A DNA stretch of 64,000 bases from Parabacteroides sp. Marseille-P3160 (GCF_900162725.1 NZ_LT799418.1:3432877-3496876), one strand, 5' to 3'. Positions 43,609 to 53,314 are shown, counted from the stretch's first letter. The notes: a model not told the origin generated them from the letters alone. Numbers and translations: made by a program.

Positions 43609-46600
43609 ATCTATATTCGTCCCAACTCTTGATTTGCAGATCATCCATGCTCAAAGTACAAAAGGCGGTGATAAAGGCACTTGCCAAACGTGCATTCGTA
43701 AGTAACGGAATATTCAGGTCGATGGCCGCCCTCCGGATTTTATAGCCGTTCGTCAACTCACTTACCGTCAGATCCCGCGGTACATTCACGACCATGTCGA
43801 TCTTCTTTTCGTGCAACAACTTTAAGGCCTGCGGTTCCTGTCCCACCTCGCTCGGCCAGTAAACCAACGTGCTTTCGATCCCATTCTCTTTCAGGAAACG
43901 ATGTGTTCCGCCGGTGGCGAACAACTTATAGCCCTTGTCCTGCAATAGACGGGCGGCTTCCAGCATATCGACCTTCTGGCGGGCGGAACCGGTAGAGAGC
44001 AGGATGTTCTTTTCCGGTATGCGATAACCGACCGAAAGCATACTTTTGAGTACCGCTTCCGAGGTATCATCCGCAATGCAGCCTACTTCCCCGGTCGAAG
44101 CCATATCAACGCCCAAGACCGGATCGGCCTTCTGTAACCGGTTAAAGGAAAACTGGGAGGCTTTGATACCGACATAATCCAGATCGAAAGCGCTCTTCTT
44201 CGGTTTTTCAACCGGCAAGCCGAGCATGATCCGTGTCGCTATCTCGATAAAGTTTATTTTCAACACTTTGCTGACAAAGGGGAAACTCCGGGAAGCGCGT
44301 AGATTACATTCGATCACTTTGATTTCATTACCTTTAGCCAGATACTGGATATTAAAAGGCCCGGAGATATCCAGCTCTTTGGCAATCTGGCGGCTCACTC
44401 GTTTGATGCGGCGCAAAGTTTCCACATATAGCTTCTGTGCAGGGAATTGAATGGTCGCATCGCCGCTATGGACGCCGGCGAACTCGATATGTTCGCTGAT
44501 GGCATAAGAGATGATCTCACCTTTTTCCGCTACGGCGTCGACTTCCACTTCCTTCGCATTTTCAATAAACTGGCTGACAACGACCGGATGCTTCTGGCTC
44601 ACATTAGCGGCCAGTTGTAGGAAACGTACCAGTTCGTCCTGGTTGGAGCAGACATTCATCGCAGCTCCGCTCAACACATAACTCGGACGGACCAGTACCG
44701 GATAGCCGACTTCATCCACAAACGATTCAATCTCTTCCAGGCTCGTTAACTCCTTCCACCGAGGTTGGTCCACGCCTATCCGGTCCAACATATCGGAAAA
44801 TTTCTGGCGGTCTTCCGCATTGTCGATGCTTTTCGCGGAAGTTCCCAAGATGTTAACTTTTTGTTCGTCCAGACGTACTGCCAGGTTATTGGGAATCTGC
44901 CCCCCGGTGGAAACGATCACCCCATGGGGATTTTCCAATTCCAGGATATCCATGACCCGTTCGAAGGTCAGTTCGTCAAAGTAGAGGCGGTCGCACATAT
45001 CGTAATCGGTGGATACGGTTTCGGGATTATAATTAATCATCACCGAACGCCACCCTTCCTTTCGGATCGTATTGAGAGCCTGTACGCCCGACCAGTCGAA
45101 TTCCACCGAACTGCCGATCCGGTAGGCGCCCGATCCCAATACGACGACAGAACGGTGATCCCCCAGATAATGCACGTCGTTTTCACTTCCGCTATAGGTC
45201 AGGTACAAATAATTAGTTTGCGCGGGATATTCCGCAGCCAACGTATCGATCTGTTTTACGACCGGCAGGATTCCACGGGCTTTCCGTTCCTGGCGAACCA
45301 GGAGGATCGCGCTTTCCATGTCCGTTCCTTCCTCTTTCAAGACCGAACGTCCGATCTGAAAGTCGGAGAATCCCTGTATTTTCGCCCGGCGCAACAATTC
45401 ATCCGGCAGTTTCGTCAAATCGTCGTACGTTTCCAGTTCGTTTGCCGTACGAATGATGTTATATAATTTCTGTAAGAACCATTTATCAATCTTGGTCAAG
45501 TCATGGATCCGGTCGATTGTATACCCGGCGTTAAAAGCCTTGCTGATAACGAAGATCCGGCGATCCGTCGGTTCGGTCAGAGATTTCTCTATGTCCGGAA
45601 TTTTAAGCTCCTTATTGGCGACAAACCCGTGCATGCCTTGTCCGATCATACGAAGTCCTTTCTGAATGGCTTCCTCAAAGGTACGTCCGATGGCCATGAC
45701 CTCTCCGACCGATTTCATGCTGCTCCCCAATTCACGGGCGACACCATGGAATTTACCCAAATCCCAACGGGGTATTTTGCAGACAACGTAGTCCAATGCC
45801 GGTTCGAAGAAAGCGGTAGTTGTTTTGGTCACCGAATTCTTCAGATCGAACAATCCGTAACCCAAGCCTAATTTAGCCGCCACGAAAGCCAAAGGATAAC
45901 CTGTCGCCTTGGAAGCTAAAGCCGAAGAGCGGCTCAAACGGGCATTCACCTCGATCACCCGATAGTCTTCGCTCATAGGATCGAAAGCGTATTGCACATT
46001 ACATTCGCCCACAATCCCGATATGCCGGATGATCCGGATGGCCAGCTCACGGAGTTTGTGGTATTCCGAATTGGTCAGCGTTTGCGAAGGGGCTATGACG
46101 ATACTTTCACCCGTATGAATCCCCAGCGGATCGAAGTTCTCCATATTACAAACCGTAATACAGTTATCGAAACGATCCCTGACCACCTCGTATTCTATTT
46201 CTTTCCAACCTTTCAGACTCTTTTCCACAAGTACCTGGGGAGAGAAAGAAAAGGCTTTTTCCACCAAAACGTCCAATTCCTCTTCATTGTCACAGAATCC
46301 GGAACCCAGGCCGCCCAAGGCATACGCCGCCCGCACAATCACCGGATAACCCAGCTCCTTTGCCGCCCGGCGAGCGTCGACTACATTTTCAACCGCCTCG
46401 CTCTTGATGGTCTTTACCTGGATTTCATCCAGTTTCCGGACGAACAATTCCCGGTCTTCCGTATCCATGATCGCTTGCACCGGCGTACCTAGTACACGCA
46501 CCTTGTATTTCTCAAGAATTCCTTTCTTATATAAGGCAACTCCACAATTCAAAGCCGTTTGCCCACCGAAAGCGAGTAAAATTCCGTCGGGACGTTCCTT

Positions 46601-46831
46601 TTCGATTACTTTCTCTACAAAAAAAGGAGTTACCGGCAGGAAGTAAACCCGGTCGGCTACTCCTTCGGATGTTTGTACCGTCGCAATATTGGGATTGATC
46701 AAAACAGTCCGGATTCCTTCTTCCTTAATTGCCTTCAAGGCCTGTGAACCGGAATAATCAAATTCACCTGCTTCTCCGATTTTTAACGCACCCGAACCGA
46801 GTACCAGTATTTTCTTTATGTTTTCTTTCAT
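43607..46831 (-). CDS. carB: Carbamoyl phosphate synthase large subunit
   Basis: 1074 residues, matching the E. coli length. Two homologous ATP-grasp halves are visible: KKILVLGSGALKIGEAGEFD, PVIVRAAYALGGLGSGFCD and EVNARLSRSSALASKATGYP in the first; SVVVLGSGAYRIGSSVEFDW, PVLVRPSYVLSGAAMNVCSN and ECNLRASRSFPFVSKVLKIN in the second. The C-terminal MGS-like domain (VDMLEAARLLQDKGYKLFAT, GTHRFLKENGIES) binds allosteric effectors. It makes carbamoyl phosphate for pyrimidine and arginine synthesis with the glutaminase encoded 21 bp upstream. Confidence 0.97.
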   Translation of the reverse strand: MKENIKKILVLGSGALKIGEAGEFDYSGSQALKAIKEEGIRTVLINPNIATVQTSEGVADRVYFLPVTPFFVEKVIEKERPDGILLAFGGQTALNCGVALYKKGILEKYKVRVLGTPVQAIMDTEDRELFVRKLDEIQVKTIKSEAVENVVDARRAAKELGYPVIVRAAYALGGLGSGFCDNEEELDVLVEKAFSFSPQVLVEKSLKGWKEIEYEVVRDRFDNCITVCNMENFDPLGIHTGESIVIAPSQTLTNSEYHKLRELAIRIIRHIGIVGECNVQYAFDPMSEDYRVIEVNARLSRSSALASKATGYPLAFVAAKLGLGYGLFDLKNSVTKTTTAFFEPALDYVVCKIPRWDLGKFHGVARELGSSMKSVGEVMAIGRTFEEAIQKGLRMIGQGMHGFVANKELKIPDIEKSLTEPTDRRIFVISKAFNAGYTIDRIHDLTKIDKWFLQKLYNIIRTANELETYDDLTKLPDELLRRAKIQGFSDFQIGRSVLKEEGTDMESAILLVRQERKARGILPVVKQIDTLAAEYPAQTNYLYLTYSGSENDVHYLGDHRSVVVLGSGAYRIGSSVEFDWSGVQALNTIRKEGWRSVMINYNPETVSTDYDMCDRLYFDELTFERVMDILELENPHGVIVSTGGQIPNNLAVRLDEQKVNILGTSAKSIDNAEDRQKFSDMLDRIGVDQPRWKELTSLEEIESFVDEVGYPVLVRPSYVLSGAAMNVCSNQDELVRFLQLAANVSQKHPVVVSQFIENAKEVEVDAVAEKGEIISYAISEHIEFAGVHSGDATIQFPAQKLYVETLRRIKRVSRQIAKELDISGPFNIQYLAKGNEIKVIECNLRASRSFPFVSKVLKINFIEIATRIMLGLPVEKPKKSAFDLDYVGIKASQFSFNRLQKADPVLGVDMASTGEVGCIADDTSEAVLKSMLSVGYRIPEKNILLSTGSARQKVDMLEAARLLQDKGYKLFATGGTHRFLKENGIESTLVYWPSEVGQEPQALKLLHEKKIDMVVNVPRDLTVSELTNGYKIRRAAIDLNIPLLTNARLASAFITAFCTLSMDDLQIKSWDEYR

Positions 46832-46852
46832 CTTTTCTGTGGGTTTGGAGGA

Positions 46853-47932
46853 TTATAGCATTTCCGCGAATTTATCGAATATAAAGTCCGTATCTGTAGG
46901 CCCGCTGCATGCTTCCGGATGGAACTGGGTCGAAAAGAAAGGTTTCGTCTTATGCCTGATTCCCTCGTTCGTCCCATCGTTCATGTTGATGAACAAAGGT
47001 TCCCACTCATCGCCAAGCGTGCTGTTATCTACTGCATAACCATGATTCTGGGAGGTAATAAAGCATTGGTTTGTTCCAACCATCCGAACCGGTTGGTTAT
47101 GGCTGCGATGCCCGTACTTCAACTTGTAGATTTTTGCTCCGCCCGCTTTGCCCAACAGTTGGTTCCCCATACATATTCCGCAGATGGGCTTATCTCCCGG
47201 CAAGGCCTTGCGGATATTCTGCACGGCTGCATCGCAGGTATCCGGGTCGCCCGGCCCGTTCGTCAAAAACAGTCCATCATAGGTCAATTCATTAAAATCA
47301 TAGTCCCAAGGTACCCGGATCACCGTCAGATTGCGTTTCAATAAGGAGCGGATAATATTTTGCTTCACTCCGCAATCGAGTAAGACGACTCTTTTCTTTC
47401 CCTCTCCGGCTCCGTAGGTAATAACTTCCCTGCAAGAAACACGAGCCACCTGATTGACTGCGTTCGGGTCACAGAATTCGATTTCTTTCGGATCATCCAA
47501 AACAATCTTGCCTTTCATACTTCCCTTTTCACGAAGCAACTTGGTTATCTCACGGGTATCGACTCCATACAAACCGGGTATTTTTTCATCTTTCAACCAA
47601 TCCGACAAACTCTCCACACCGTTCCAATGACTATATTCATGACTGTAATCACTCACTACCATCGCCTCCACATGGATCTTTTCGCTTTCCAGGAAAGTCG
47701 AGAGGCCATTCGGTTCGAAGGTACGGGGAGGTACACCGTAATTCCCAATCAAAGGATAAGTTAGCACCATTATTTGTCCTGAATAAGAAGGATCGGTCAG
47801 ACTTTCCGGATAACCGGTCATTGCCGTATTAAAAACGACTTCACCCGCCACAGGTTTTTCATATCCGAAACTTAGCCCCTGAAAAACACTGCCGTCATCT
47901 AAAATCAAAGTTGCTGTTCGTTCTAATTGCAT
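46853..47932 (-). CDS. carA: Carbamoyl phosphate synthase small (glutaminase) subunit
   Basis: 359 residues. An N-terminal CPSase small-chain domain (LILDDGSVFQGLSFGYEKP, VVFNTAMTGYPESLTDPSYS) precedes a class I glutamine amidotransferase domain with the nucleophile Cys in PICGICMGNQLLG and the His-Glu pair in TQFHPEACSGP. It supplies ammonia to CarB. It sits 16 bp after the purF-type gene and 21 bp before carB. Confidence 0.96.
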   Translation of the reverse strand: MQLERTATLILDDGSVFQGLSFGYEKPVAGEVVFNTAMTGYPESLTDPSYSGQIMVLTYPLIGNYGVPPRTFEPNGLSTFLESEKIHVEAMVVSDYSHEYSHWNGVESLSDWLKDEKIPGLYGVDTREITKLLREKGSMKGKIVLDDPKEIEFCDPNAVNQVARVSCREVITYGAGEGKKRVVLLDCGVKQNIIRSLLKRNLTVIRVPWDYDFNELTYDGLFLTNGPGDPDTCDAAVQNIRKALPGDKPICGICMGNQLLGKAGGAKIYKLKYGHRSHNQPVRMVGTNQCFITSQNHGYAVDNSTLGDEWEPLFINMNDGTNEGIRHKTKPFFSTQFHPEACSGPTDTDFIFDKFAEML

Positions 47933-47948
47933 AATGTATCTATGAATG

Positions 47949-49835
47949 TCATATTGCTAAATATTCTTTTTCCATATAATTTATGAAAGACTGATTGACT
48001 AGTCTTGTACCTCCGGGAGTCGGATAATCTCCCGAAAAATACCAGTCTCCCGGATGGTTCGGACAGGAAGCGTGCAGGCCTTCCAAATCCTGGTAAACCA
48101 ACTCTACTTTTGCCTTTGTTCCTTTCGGTGTCAGTAATTCCGCCATTTTAGTGGAGATCTCCTGCGGAGTAAAAGGCGCATATAATTCTTTCACATAATT
48201 AACTATTTCTATCCCGTCGGCAGCCTTTTGGGCTCTGGCCTTATGGTAGGCCTGAAGGATCACGTCGTGCATCCCCCTATCCTTCAACAACTCGATCGTC
48301 GCCTTAAATGCAATGAATTCACTCATGCGCGACATATCTATGCCGTAACAGTCCGGATAGCGCACCTGCGGCGATGAAGATACGATGACGATCTTTTTGG
48401 GATTTAGCCGGTCTAGGATGCCGATAATGCTTTGTTTTAGCGTCGTCCCCCGTACGATACTATCGTCGATGACAACCAAGTTGTCCTTATAAGGTACGAT
48501 ACTCCCCCAAGTGATATCATAAACATGCGCCGCCAGGTCATTGCGCCGGTTTCCTTCCGCAATGAATGTCCTGAGTTTGATATCTTTAATCGCCACCTTC
48601 TCCGAACGTACCCTCATCGATAAGATATCATCCAGTTCCTCTTTTGTCAGGGAACCGCCTTTTTCAAAAATCTTCTTTCTCTTTATTTCGTTCAGGTAAT
48701 CGTTTAGCCCCTCGATCATTCCATACGAAGCGACTTCTGCGGTATTTGGGATAAAGGAGAAGACGGTGTTTCTTAAATCATAATCAATAGTTTTCAAGAT
48801 TGGTTCGACCAGGTTATGCCCTAAGTGTTTCCGCTCTTGATAAATATCGGCATCGCTTCCGCGGGAAAAATAGATCCGTTCGAACGAACAGGCTTTATTT
48901 TCTTTTTGTTCAAGAACCTGGGAAGTCCATACGCTCCCCTTTTTATTGACGAAGATGGCTTCTCCCCGATTCAACTCCTTTACATCCCCGATCTTCACAT
49001 TCATGACCGTTTGGATGACCGGACGTTCGGAAGCAACCACCATGATTTCATCGTCCGTATAATAGAAAGCCGGACGTATTCCCCAAGGATCGCGGACGCA
49101 GAACGATTCTCCGCTTCCTGTGATTCCGCATATGACATAACCTCCGTCCCATGTGGTCGCCGTCCGGCGAATGACATTTGCCATATTGATCCGGTCTTCT
49201 ATCGCATGAGTAATATCCATCCCCCGTAATCCTTCCGTCTCACATTCCCGGTAGAGGCGTTCGACTTCCCGGTCCAACCGGTGTCCGAACTGTTCCAGCA
49301 TGATATAAGTATCGGCATATTTACGCGGATGCTGCCCTATAGCCGTAATCTCCTGAAAGACTTCATCAACGTTGGTAAGATTGAAATTCCCGCAGAGAGC
49401 GAGGTTTTTAGCTCTCCAGTTATTTCTCCGAAGGAACGGATGGATATAAGAAAGGCCGGATTTACCGGTCGTACTATAGCGAAGATGCCCCATATATAAT
49501 TCTCCGGCAAAAGGGAGATTCGCTTTGGCAAATAAAGGATCATATACTTTATCGGGAGGAATGTCTTTATAAAGCATATGCACCGCATTGAATATTTCGG
49601 TAATGGCATCCGTCCCCAACGCCCGTTCCCGGAACATATATTCTTCTCCCGGATTTGCTTCTAATTTAACACAAGCCAAACCGGCTCCCTCCTGCCCCCG
49701 GTTATGCTGTTTTTCCATTAATAAATAGAGCTTATTGAGCGCATACATCCAAGTGCCGTATTTCTCATGGTAATATTCCAACGGCTTTAATAGCCTCACC
49801 ATAGCAACACCGCACTCGTGTTTAAGTTCTTCCAT
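47949..49835 (-). CDS. Amidophosphoribosyltransferase-like protein (long PurF paralogue)
   Basis: 628 residues from ATG 49835 (MEELKHECGVAMVRLLKPLE); longer frames add unrelated residues. Cys8 in HECGV would be the N-terminal nucleophile after removal of seven residues. The glutaminase domain has KQHNRGQEGAGLACVKL, MGHLRYSTTGKSG and LALCGNFNLTNVDE. The PRTase domain has NLVVIDDSIVRGTTLKQSII, the PRPP loop. It is longer than ordinary PurF (about 470-505) because of insertions in both domains. It should make phosphoribosylamine from PRPP and glutamine. Its operon with carAB links glutamine-dependent purine and pyrimidine steps. Confidence 0.88.
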   Translation of the reverse strand: MEELKHECGVAMVRLLKPLEYYHEKYGTWMYALNKLYLLMEKQHNRGQEGAGLACVKLEANPGEEYMFRERALGTDAITEIFNAVHMLYKDIPPDKVYDPLFAKANLPFAGELYMGHLRYSTTGKSGLSYIHPFLRRNNWRAKNLALCGNFNLTNVDEVFQEITAIGQHPRKYADTYIMLEQFGHRLDREVERLYRECETEGLRGMDITHAIEDRINMANVIRRTATTWDGGYVICGITGSGESFCVRDPWGIRPAFYYTDDEIMVVASERPVIQTVMNVKIGDVKELNRGEAIFVNKKGSVWTSQVLEQKENKACSFERIYFSRGSDADIYQERKHLGHNLVEPILKTIDYDLRNTVFSFIPNTAEVASYGMIEGLNDYLNEIKRKKIFEKGGSLTKEELDDILSMRVRSEKVAIKDIKLRTFIAEGNRRNDLAAHVYDITWGSIVPYKDNLVVIDDSIVRGTTLKQSIIGILDRLNPKKIVIVSSSPQVRYPDCYGIDMSRMSEFIAFKATIELLKDRGMHDVILQAYHKARAQKAADGIEIVNYVKELYAPFTPQEISTKMAELLTPKGTKAKVELVYQDLEGLHASCPNHPGDWYFSGDYPTPGGTRLVNQSFINYMEKEYLAI

Positions 49836-49861
49836 TAATTCTCTTTGTTTTAAATGCGATA

Positions 49862-49869
49862 CAAAGATA
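49862..49869 (-). promoter_or_regulatory. Predicted -7 promoter element of the purF-carAB operon
   Basis: The - strand reads TATCTTTG, an exact TAnnTTTG match 27 bp upstream of ATG 49835. No TTTG stands at the usual -33 distance. Confidence 0.45.
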
Positions 49870-49933
49870 GATAAAATCCACAAACCCATAAGAGAATTGC
49901 GGAAATAAATCAATGACTCCGAATCGCCCGACT

Positions 49934-50245
49934 TCAGCCTTTCCCGTCGGGATAAGTCCGTTTCGGATTTTTCGGGAACCAGCCTTTCAAGACTCTTTCC
50001 TCCTGCTCGAAAACTTCTTTGATCGACCAAAAAGAGGAAAAAGAGAATACTCCGAAAAGGGAAGAGATAAAGACGTTCTCCAGGAACAAAGAGATAACGA
50101 GACCTACGATCCCCATAATCAGGAAGATCCACCAGCACTTTGTTCCCCAGTAATATTCACCTTTCACGACCAGCGGATGAAACAAACCGATAATCAGAAA
50201 AGTCATAACGCCGATACCCAATCCCTCCAAATGTATATATTCCAT
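49934..50245 (-). CDS. DUF4491 family membrane protein
   Basis: 103 residues with about three membrane segments (GIGVMTFLIIGLFHPLVVKG, WWIFLIMGIVGLVISLFLEN, FISSLFGVFSFSSFWSIKEV) and the conserved tail EQEERVLKGWFPKNPKR of DUF4491 (PF14898). Function unknown. It is separated from the purF-type gene by 98 bp and from secG by a terminator. Confidence 0.87.
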   Translation of the reverse strand: MEYIHLEGLGIGVMTFLIIGLFHPLVVKGEYYWGTKCWWIFLIMGIVGLVISLFLENVFISSLFGVFSFSSFWSIKEVFEQEERVLKGWFPKNPKRTYPDGKG

Positions 50246-50269
50246 ATGATTGTTATTTATTGAGTATGT

Positions 50270-50311
50270 AAAAATAAAAAAAAAGGCGAAGAAAAGTCTT
50301 TTTTTCTTCGC
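50270..50311 (-). terminator. Rho-independent terminator after secG
   Basis: GCGAAGAAAA (50286-50295) pairs perfectly with TTTTCTTCGC (50302-50311); on the - strand a long T run follows (complement of 50274-50284). Confidence 0.8.
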
Positions 50312-50353
50312 TCTCTTTACATCAATTCTATCTATATATAGATAGATATTTCC

Positions 50354-50734
50354 TTATTCCGCCGGTTTTTCTTCCTTGGATGGAGGTGTTGCCGTACTTG
50401 GTTGCGAAGGAGCCGGTTGCGCCGTGCCGAAATCAGGGGCTATAGTATTCGGATCGACAGTAACGGCCTCATTTACTTGTTGGTGGATCTCCGATTGGTT
50501 AGTTTTTTGTGAAGAAGGAATAAATACAGTAACAATAATACTTAAAAATACAACCACAGCTGCTAATCCCCAAGTCGCTTTTTCCAAAAAATCCGTGGTT
50601 TTGCGAACACCCATGATCTGGTTAGAGGAAGAAAATCCGGAAGCCAATCCTCCTCCCTTAGAGTTTTGGATGAGTACGATAAATATTAAAAGTATCGCAG
50701 CGATCAGAATCAAGATCGAAATGAACACATACAT
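50354..50734 (-). CDS. secG: Preprotein translocase subunit SecG
   Basis: 126 residues with two membrane segments (FISILILIAAILLIFIVLIQ and WGLAAVVVFLSIIVTVFIPS) and the SecG loop NSKGGGLASGFSSSNQIMGV between them. A Pro/Ala-rich acidic tail (QPAPSQPSTATPPSKEEKPA) is typical for this phylum. It assists the SecYE channel. It starts 1 bp after the TPR gene's stop, the last gene of the sigma-54 regulator operon. Confidence 0.95.
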   Translation of the reverse strand: MYVFISILILIAAILLIFIVLIQNSKGGGLASGFSSSNQIMGVRKTTDFLEKATWGLAAVVVFLSIIVTVFIPSSQKTNQSEIHQQVNEAVTVDPNTIAPDFGTAQPAPSQPSTATPPSKEEKPAE

Positions 50735-50735
50735 T

Positions 50736-51491
50736 TTATTCTGTTTTTTTAGAGTTAATAATCAATTTCTCAAGAAATCTTATTTGGTCTGCAAAGTAAA
50801 CATTTTTTTCCGGATATTTCAAATACAAGTTTTTAATAATTTGCAGCGCTTTTTCATATCTCTTCTGCTTTACATAAATATGAGCTAAAGTTTCGGTGAA
50901 AAAAGAATCGTCCAGGCCGCCTGCTCCGCTCGTTTCGTCCTCTTCATCAGACGATTCCTTTCCCAGTTCCGCCGATTCGGGAAGCGTACGCTTTTCCTGG
51001 CGCGTTTTTTCTTCCTCTATGAAAGAATCGATCAATTCCTGCCGCTGGAATTTGACTTCCGGTTCTTGCGGGGAAGTTTCCGGCACCTTCTTTTCGGACA
51101 AGGTCCAATAGATATAATCCGAGGAAACGGAAGGTTGAAACAACAATCCCGCCTCGGCGCTCTTTCCGGAATCACGGCTCTCCAAAAAGGAATCGATCAA
51201 GGCGAACACACCGGCGGAATTCGACTTTTCTTCCGGCCAGTTCTTCAACAAGCCGTACTTATCCCCTTCGATAAGAAAAAACAGTTTTCTACGGTCGGGC
51301 AAATGAATTGCCATCTTCTTCAATTCCACACTGAAACGAACATCTTTCAGCAAAGCCAAATTTTTCAGATAAAGCATACGGGCTGTGTGGAAGTAGGGGA
51401 AGTCCTCCACGATCTGCTTCAATTCAGGCAGCGTCTGCTCCGTCAATAAAGCCGGATCATCCATTAGACGATATAATTCAGCCGCATTCAT
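50736..51491 (-). CDS. TPR-like protein of unknown function
   Basis: 251 residues from ATG 51491; this start leaves 5 bp after lptE, whereas the longer frame overlaps it. The N-terminal third is helical (LLTEQTLPELKQIVEDFPYF, HTARMLYLKNLALLKDVRF). The middle is acidic and low complexity (ESSDEEDETSGAGGLDDSF). The end is one clear tetratricopeptide repeat pair (TETLAHIYVKQKRYEKALQI, IKNLYLKYPEKNVYFADQIR). No signal peptide is seen, so it is cytoplasmic. The gene order regulator-lptE-TPR-secG suggests a link with envelope export. Confidence 0.8.
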   Translation of the reverse strand: MNAAELYRLMDDPALLTEQTLPELKQIVEDFPYFHTARMLYLKNLALLKDVRFSVELKKMAIHLPDRRKLFFLIEGDKYGLLKNWPEEKSNSAGVFALIDSFLESRDSGKSAEAGLLFQPSVSSDYIYWTLSEKKVPETSPQEPEVKFQRQELIDSFIEEEKTRQEKRTLPESAELGKESSDEEDETSGAGGLDDSFFTETLAHIYVKQKRYEKALQIIKNLYLKYPEKNVYFADQIRFLEKLIINSKKTE

Positions 51492-51496
51492 AGATA

Positions 51497-52027
51497 TTAC
51501 CAATTGGCTACTGTTGCATTATAAATCTGATCCACAATTTCTTTCACGAGTTCCGTACATAATTCATCCTGTACCTGCTGAAGCGTATTCGAGTTACTAA
51601 AATCACGATAAGCGGAGAATGTTTGCTCAAAACCTTGTTCCGGATTGGCCCGGTTGGCATACCTTACCCGGACGGAGAGCGTCAACCGTGTCTGGGAAGC
51701 ATAGGCTGCGGTTCCCTGTTCGTTATCTTTCACGGCATGCTGCATCTGGTCGTATCCGATGATTTCTCCCTCAATGTCCAGATCCCCGTTATCCCTCGTC
51801 ATTGAAAGGCGCGTTTTATTAATGTATGCATCCTGAACCGACTGGGTAAGCATCTGGGATAAAGGAGGATAAACCAACGGGGCCATATTGGGGAAATCCT
51901 TTATCGAGATCGTATGTACTTTTGTATAGTCGATTGTTGCCGCATTGGGTGTATAAGAGATCTTACAAGCCGTGACCGACAAAACCAAAAGCAGGAGAAT
52001 AATTCCGATTCTATTCATATTCCGCAT
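51497..52027 (-). CDS. lptE: LptE family lipoprotein (LPS assembly)
   Basis: 176 residues with a lipoprotein signal (RIGIILLLLVLSVTAC) and the LptE-like domain (PF04390): KISYTPNAATIDYTKVHTIS, LSQMLTQSVQDAYINKTRL, NGDLDIEGEIIGYDQMQHAV, and a C-terminal ELVKEIVDQIYNATVANW. It would plug LptD and help deliver lipopolysaccharide to the cell surface. lptD is not in the window. It lies 1 bp after the sigma-54 regulator gene. Confidence 0.88.
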   Translation of the reverse strand: MRNMNRIGIILLLLVLSVTACKISYTPNAATIDYTKVHTISIKDFPNMAPLVYPPLSQMLTQSVQDAYINKTRLSMTRDNGDLDIEGEIIGYDQMQHAVKDNEQGTAAYASQTRLTLSVRVRYANRANPEQGFEQTFSAYRDFSNSNTLQQVQDELCTELVKEIVDQIYNATVANW

Positions 52028-52028
52028 A

Positions 52029-53216
52029 CTATTCCAGGTTGTATTCTTTTATTTTACGATAGAGTGTGCGTTCCGAAATCTTCAGATCAGCGGCCGCATT
52101 CTTACGACGCCCGTTATGCCGTTCCAAAGCTTTCCGGATCATATCTTTTTCTACTTCCTCCAACGACATCGTTTCCTCTATCGGTTCCGCATAAGGAATG
52201 GGATTGGACGCATGAATGGAATGGGGATAGGCAGACTCGTCCGACACGGTGACCGGACGTTGCGCCGATTCGTCCATCAGGTCGTGCACCAATTTTTTCA
52301 AATCATTGACATCCTTCTTCATATCAAATAAAACCTGATAAAGAATCTCCCGTTCATTGGCAAAGATCTTATGTTCGCCATCCTGCAAAGGGGAAGCCAA
52401 CGCCGGAAACTTCTCCATACTCATATCCGGAAGATAAAGACGAAGGATCTCCTCGGTAATATCCCGCCTTTCTTCAATCACGGAAATCCGTTCAGTGATA
52501 TTTTTTAATTCACGGACATTTCCCGGCCACCGGTAAGAAAGCAACAAATGTTTTGCGTCTTCTTCCAGATGAATCGCCGGCATACGGTATTTTTCAGCGC
52601 AATCGCCGGCAAATTTACGGAATAGCAACAAAATATCATCCTTACGTTCCCGCAAGGGAGGGACGACAAGCGGAACCGTACTCAAGCGGTAAAACAAGTC
52701 CTCGCGAAACTTTCGCTGGGATACCGCCTCCGTCAGGTTCACATTCGTAGCCGCCACAATACGTACATTTGTCTTTTGGACTTTTGAAGAGCCTACTTTC
52801 AAAAATTCCCCGCTTTCCAGTACGCGGAGCAGCCTGGCTTGGGTCGGAATAGGCAACTCCCCTACTTCATCAAGGAATATCGTCCCTCCGTCCGCCACTT
52901 CGAAGTATCCTTTCCGGTCAGCCACAGCACCGGTAAACGATCCTTTTTCATGTCCGAACAACTCGGAATCGATCGTTCCTTCCGGAATCGCTCCGCAGTT
53001 AACCGCAATATACTGTCCGTGTTTGCGCGGGCTGTTCTGATGAATAATCTGGGGGAAAATCTCTTTTCCGACTCCACTCTCTCCTGTAATTAATACGGAT
53101 AAATCGGTAGGAGCCACCTGTAAGGCTACATCAATAGCCCGGTTCAAAGCGGGGCAATTGCCGATGATCCCGAAACGTTGCTTTACCTGTTGAATATCTA
53201 CATTTATCATAATCAC
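52029..53216 (-). CDS. Sigma-54-dependent transcriptional activator without receiver domain
   Basis: 395 residues. The AAA+ domain starts almost at the N-terminus: Walker A GESGVGKE (45-52), sigma-54 contact loop GSFTGA (92-97; usual form GAFTGA), Walker B GGTIFLDEVGEL, and the R-finger region RPVWPGNVREL-type WPGNVRELKN. The C-terminus has a Fis-type helix-turn-helix (GRRKNAAADLKISERTLYRK). No receiver, PAS or GAF domain is present, so control must come from a partner or from expression level. It is the first gene of an operon with lptE, the TPR gene and secG. Confidence 0.92.
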   Translation of the reverse strand: MIMINVDIQQVKQRFGIIGNCPALNRAIDVALQVAPTDLSVLITGESGVGKEIFPQIIHQNSPRKHGQYIAVNCGAIPEGTIDSELFGHEKGSFTGAVADRKGYFEVADGGTIFLDEVGELPIPTQARLLRVLESGEFLKVGSSKVQKTNVRIVAATNVNLTEAVSQRKFREDLFYRLSTVPLVVPPLRERKDDILLLFRKFAGDCAEKYRMPAIHLEEDAKHLLLSYRWPGNVRELKNITERISVIEERRDITEEILRLYLPDMSMEKFPALASPLQDGEHKIFANEREILYQVLFDMKKDVNDLKKLVHDLMDESAQRPVTVSDESAYPHSIHASNPIPYAEPIEETMSLEEVEKDMIRKALERHNGRRKNAAADLKISERTLYRKIKEYNLE

Positions 53217-53247
53217 TAATCCTCTGTAATTTTTCCCGCAATCCTGA

Positions 53248-53255
53248 CAAAATTA
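53248..53255 (-). promoter_or_regulatory. Predicted -7 promoter element of the sigma-54 regulator operon
   Basis: The - strand reads TAATTTTG, matching TAnnTTTG, 31 bp upstream of the start. The -33 box is not obvious. Confidence 0.4.
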
Positions 53256-53314
53256 CAAATCTTAATTCAGATTTCAGGCATTAGGGAAACATTTCGAGGG
53301 AAAAAGAAGTGACA

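Noticed and set aside
44765..45466. 233-codon + strand reading frame
   Set aside because: Fully antisense to carB and without protein family features; a shadow of its codon pattern.
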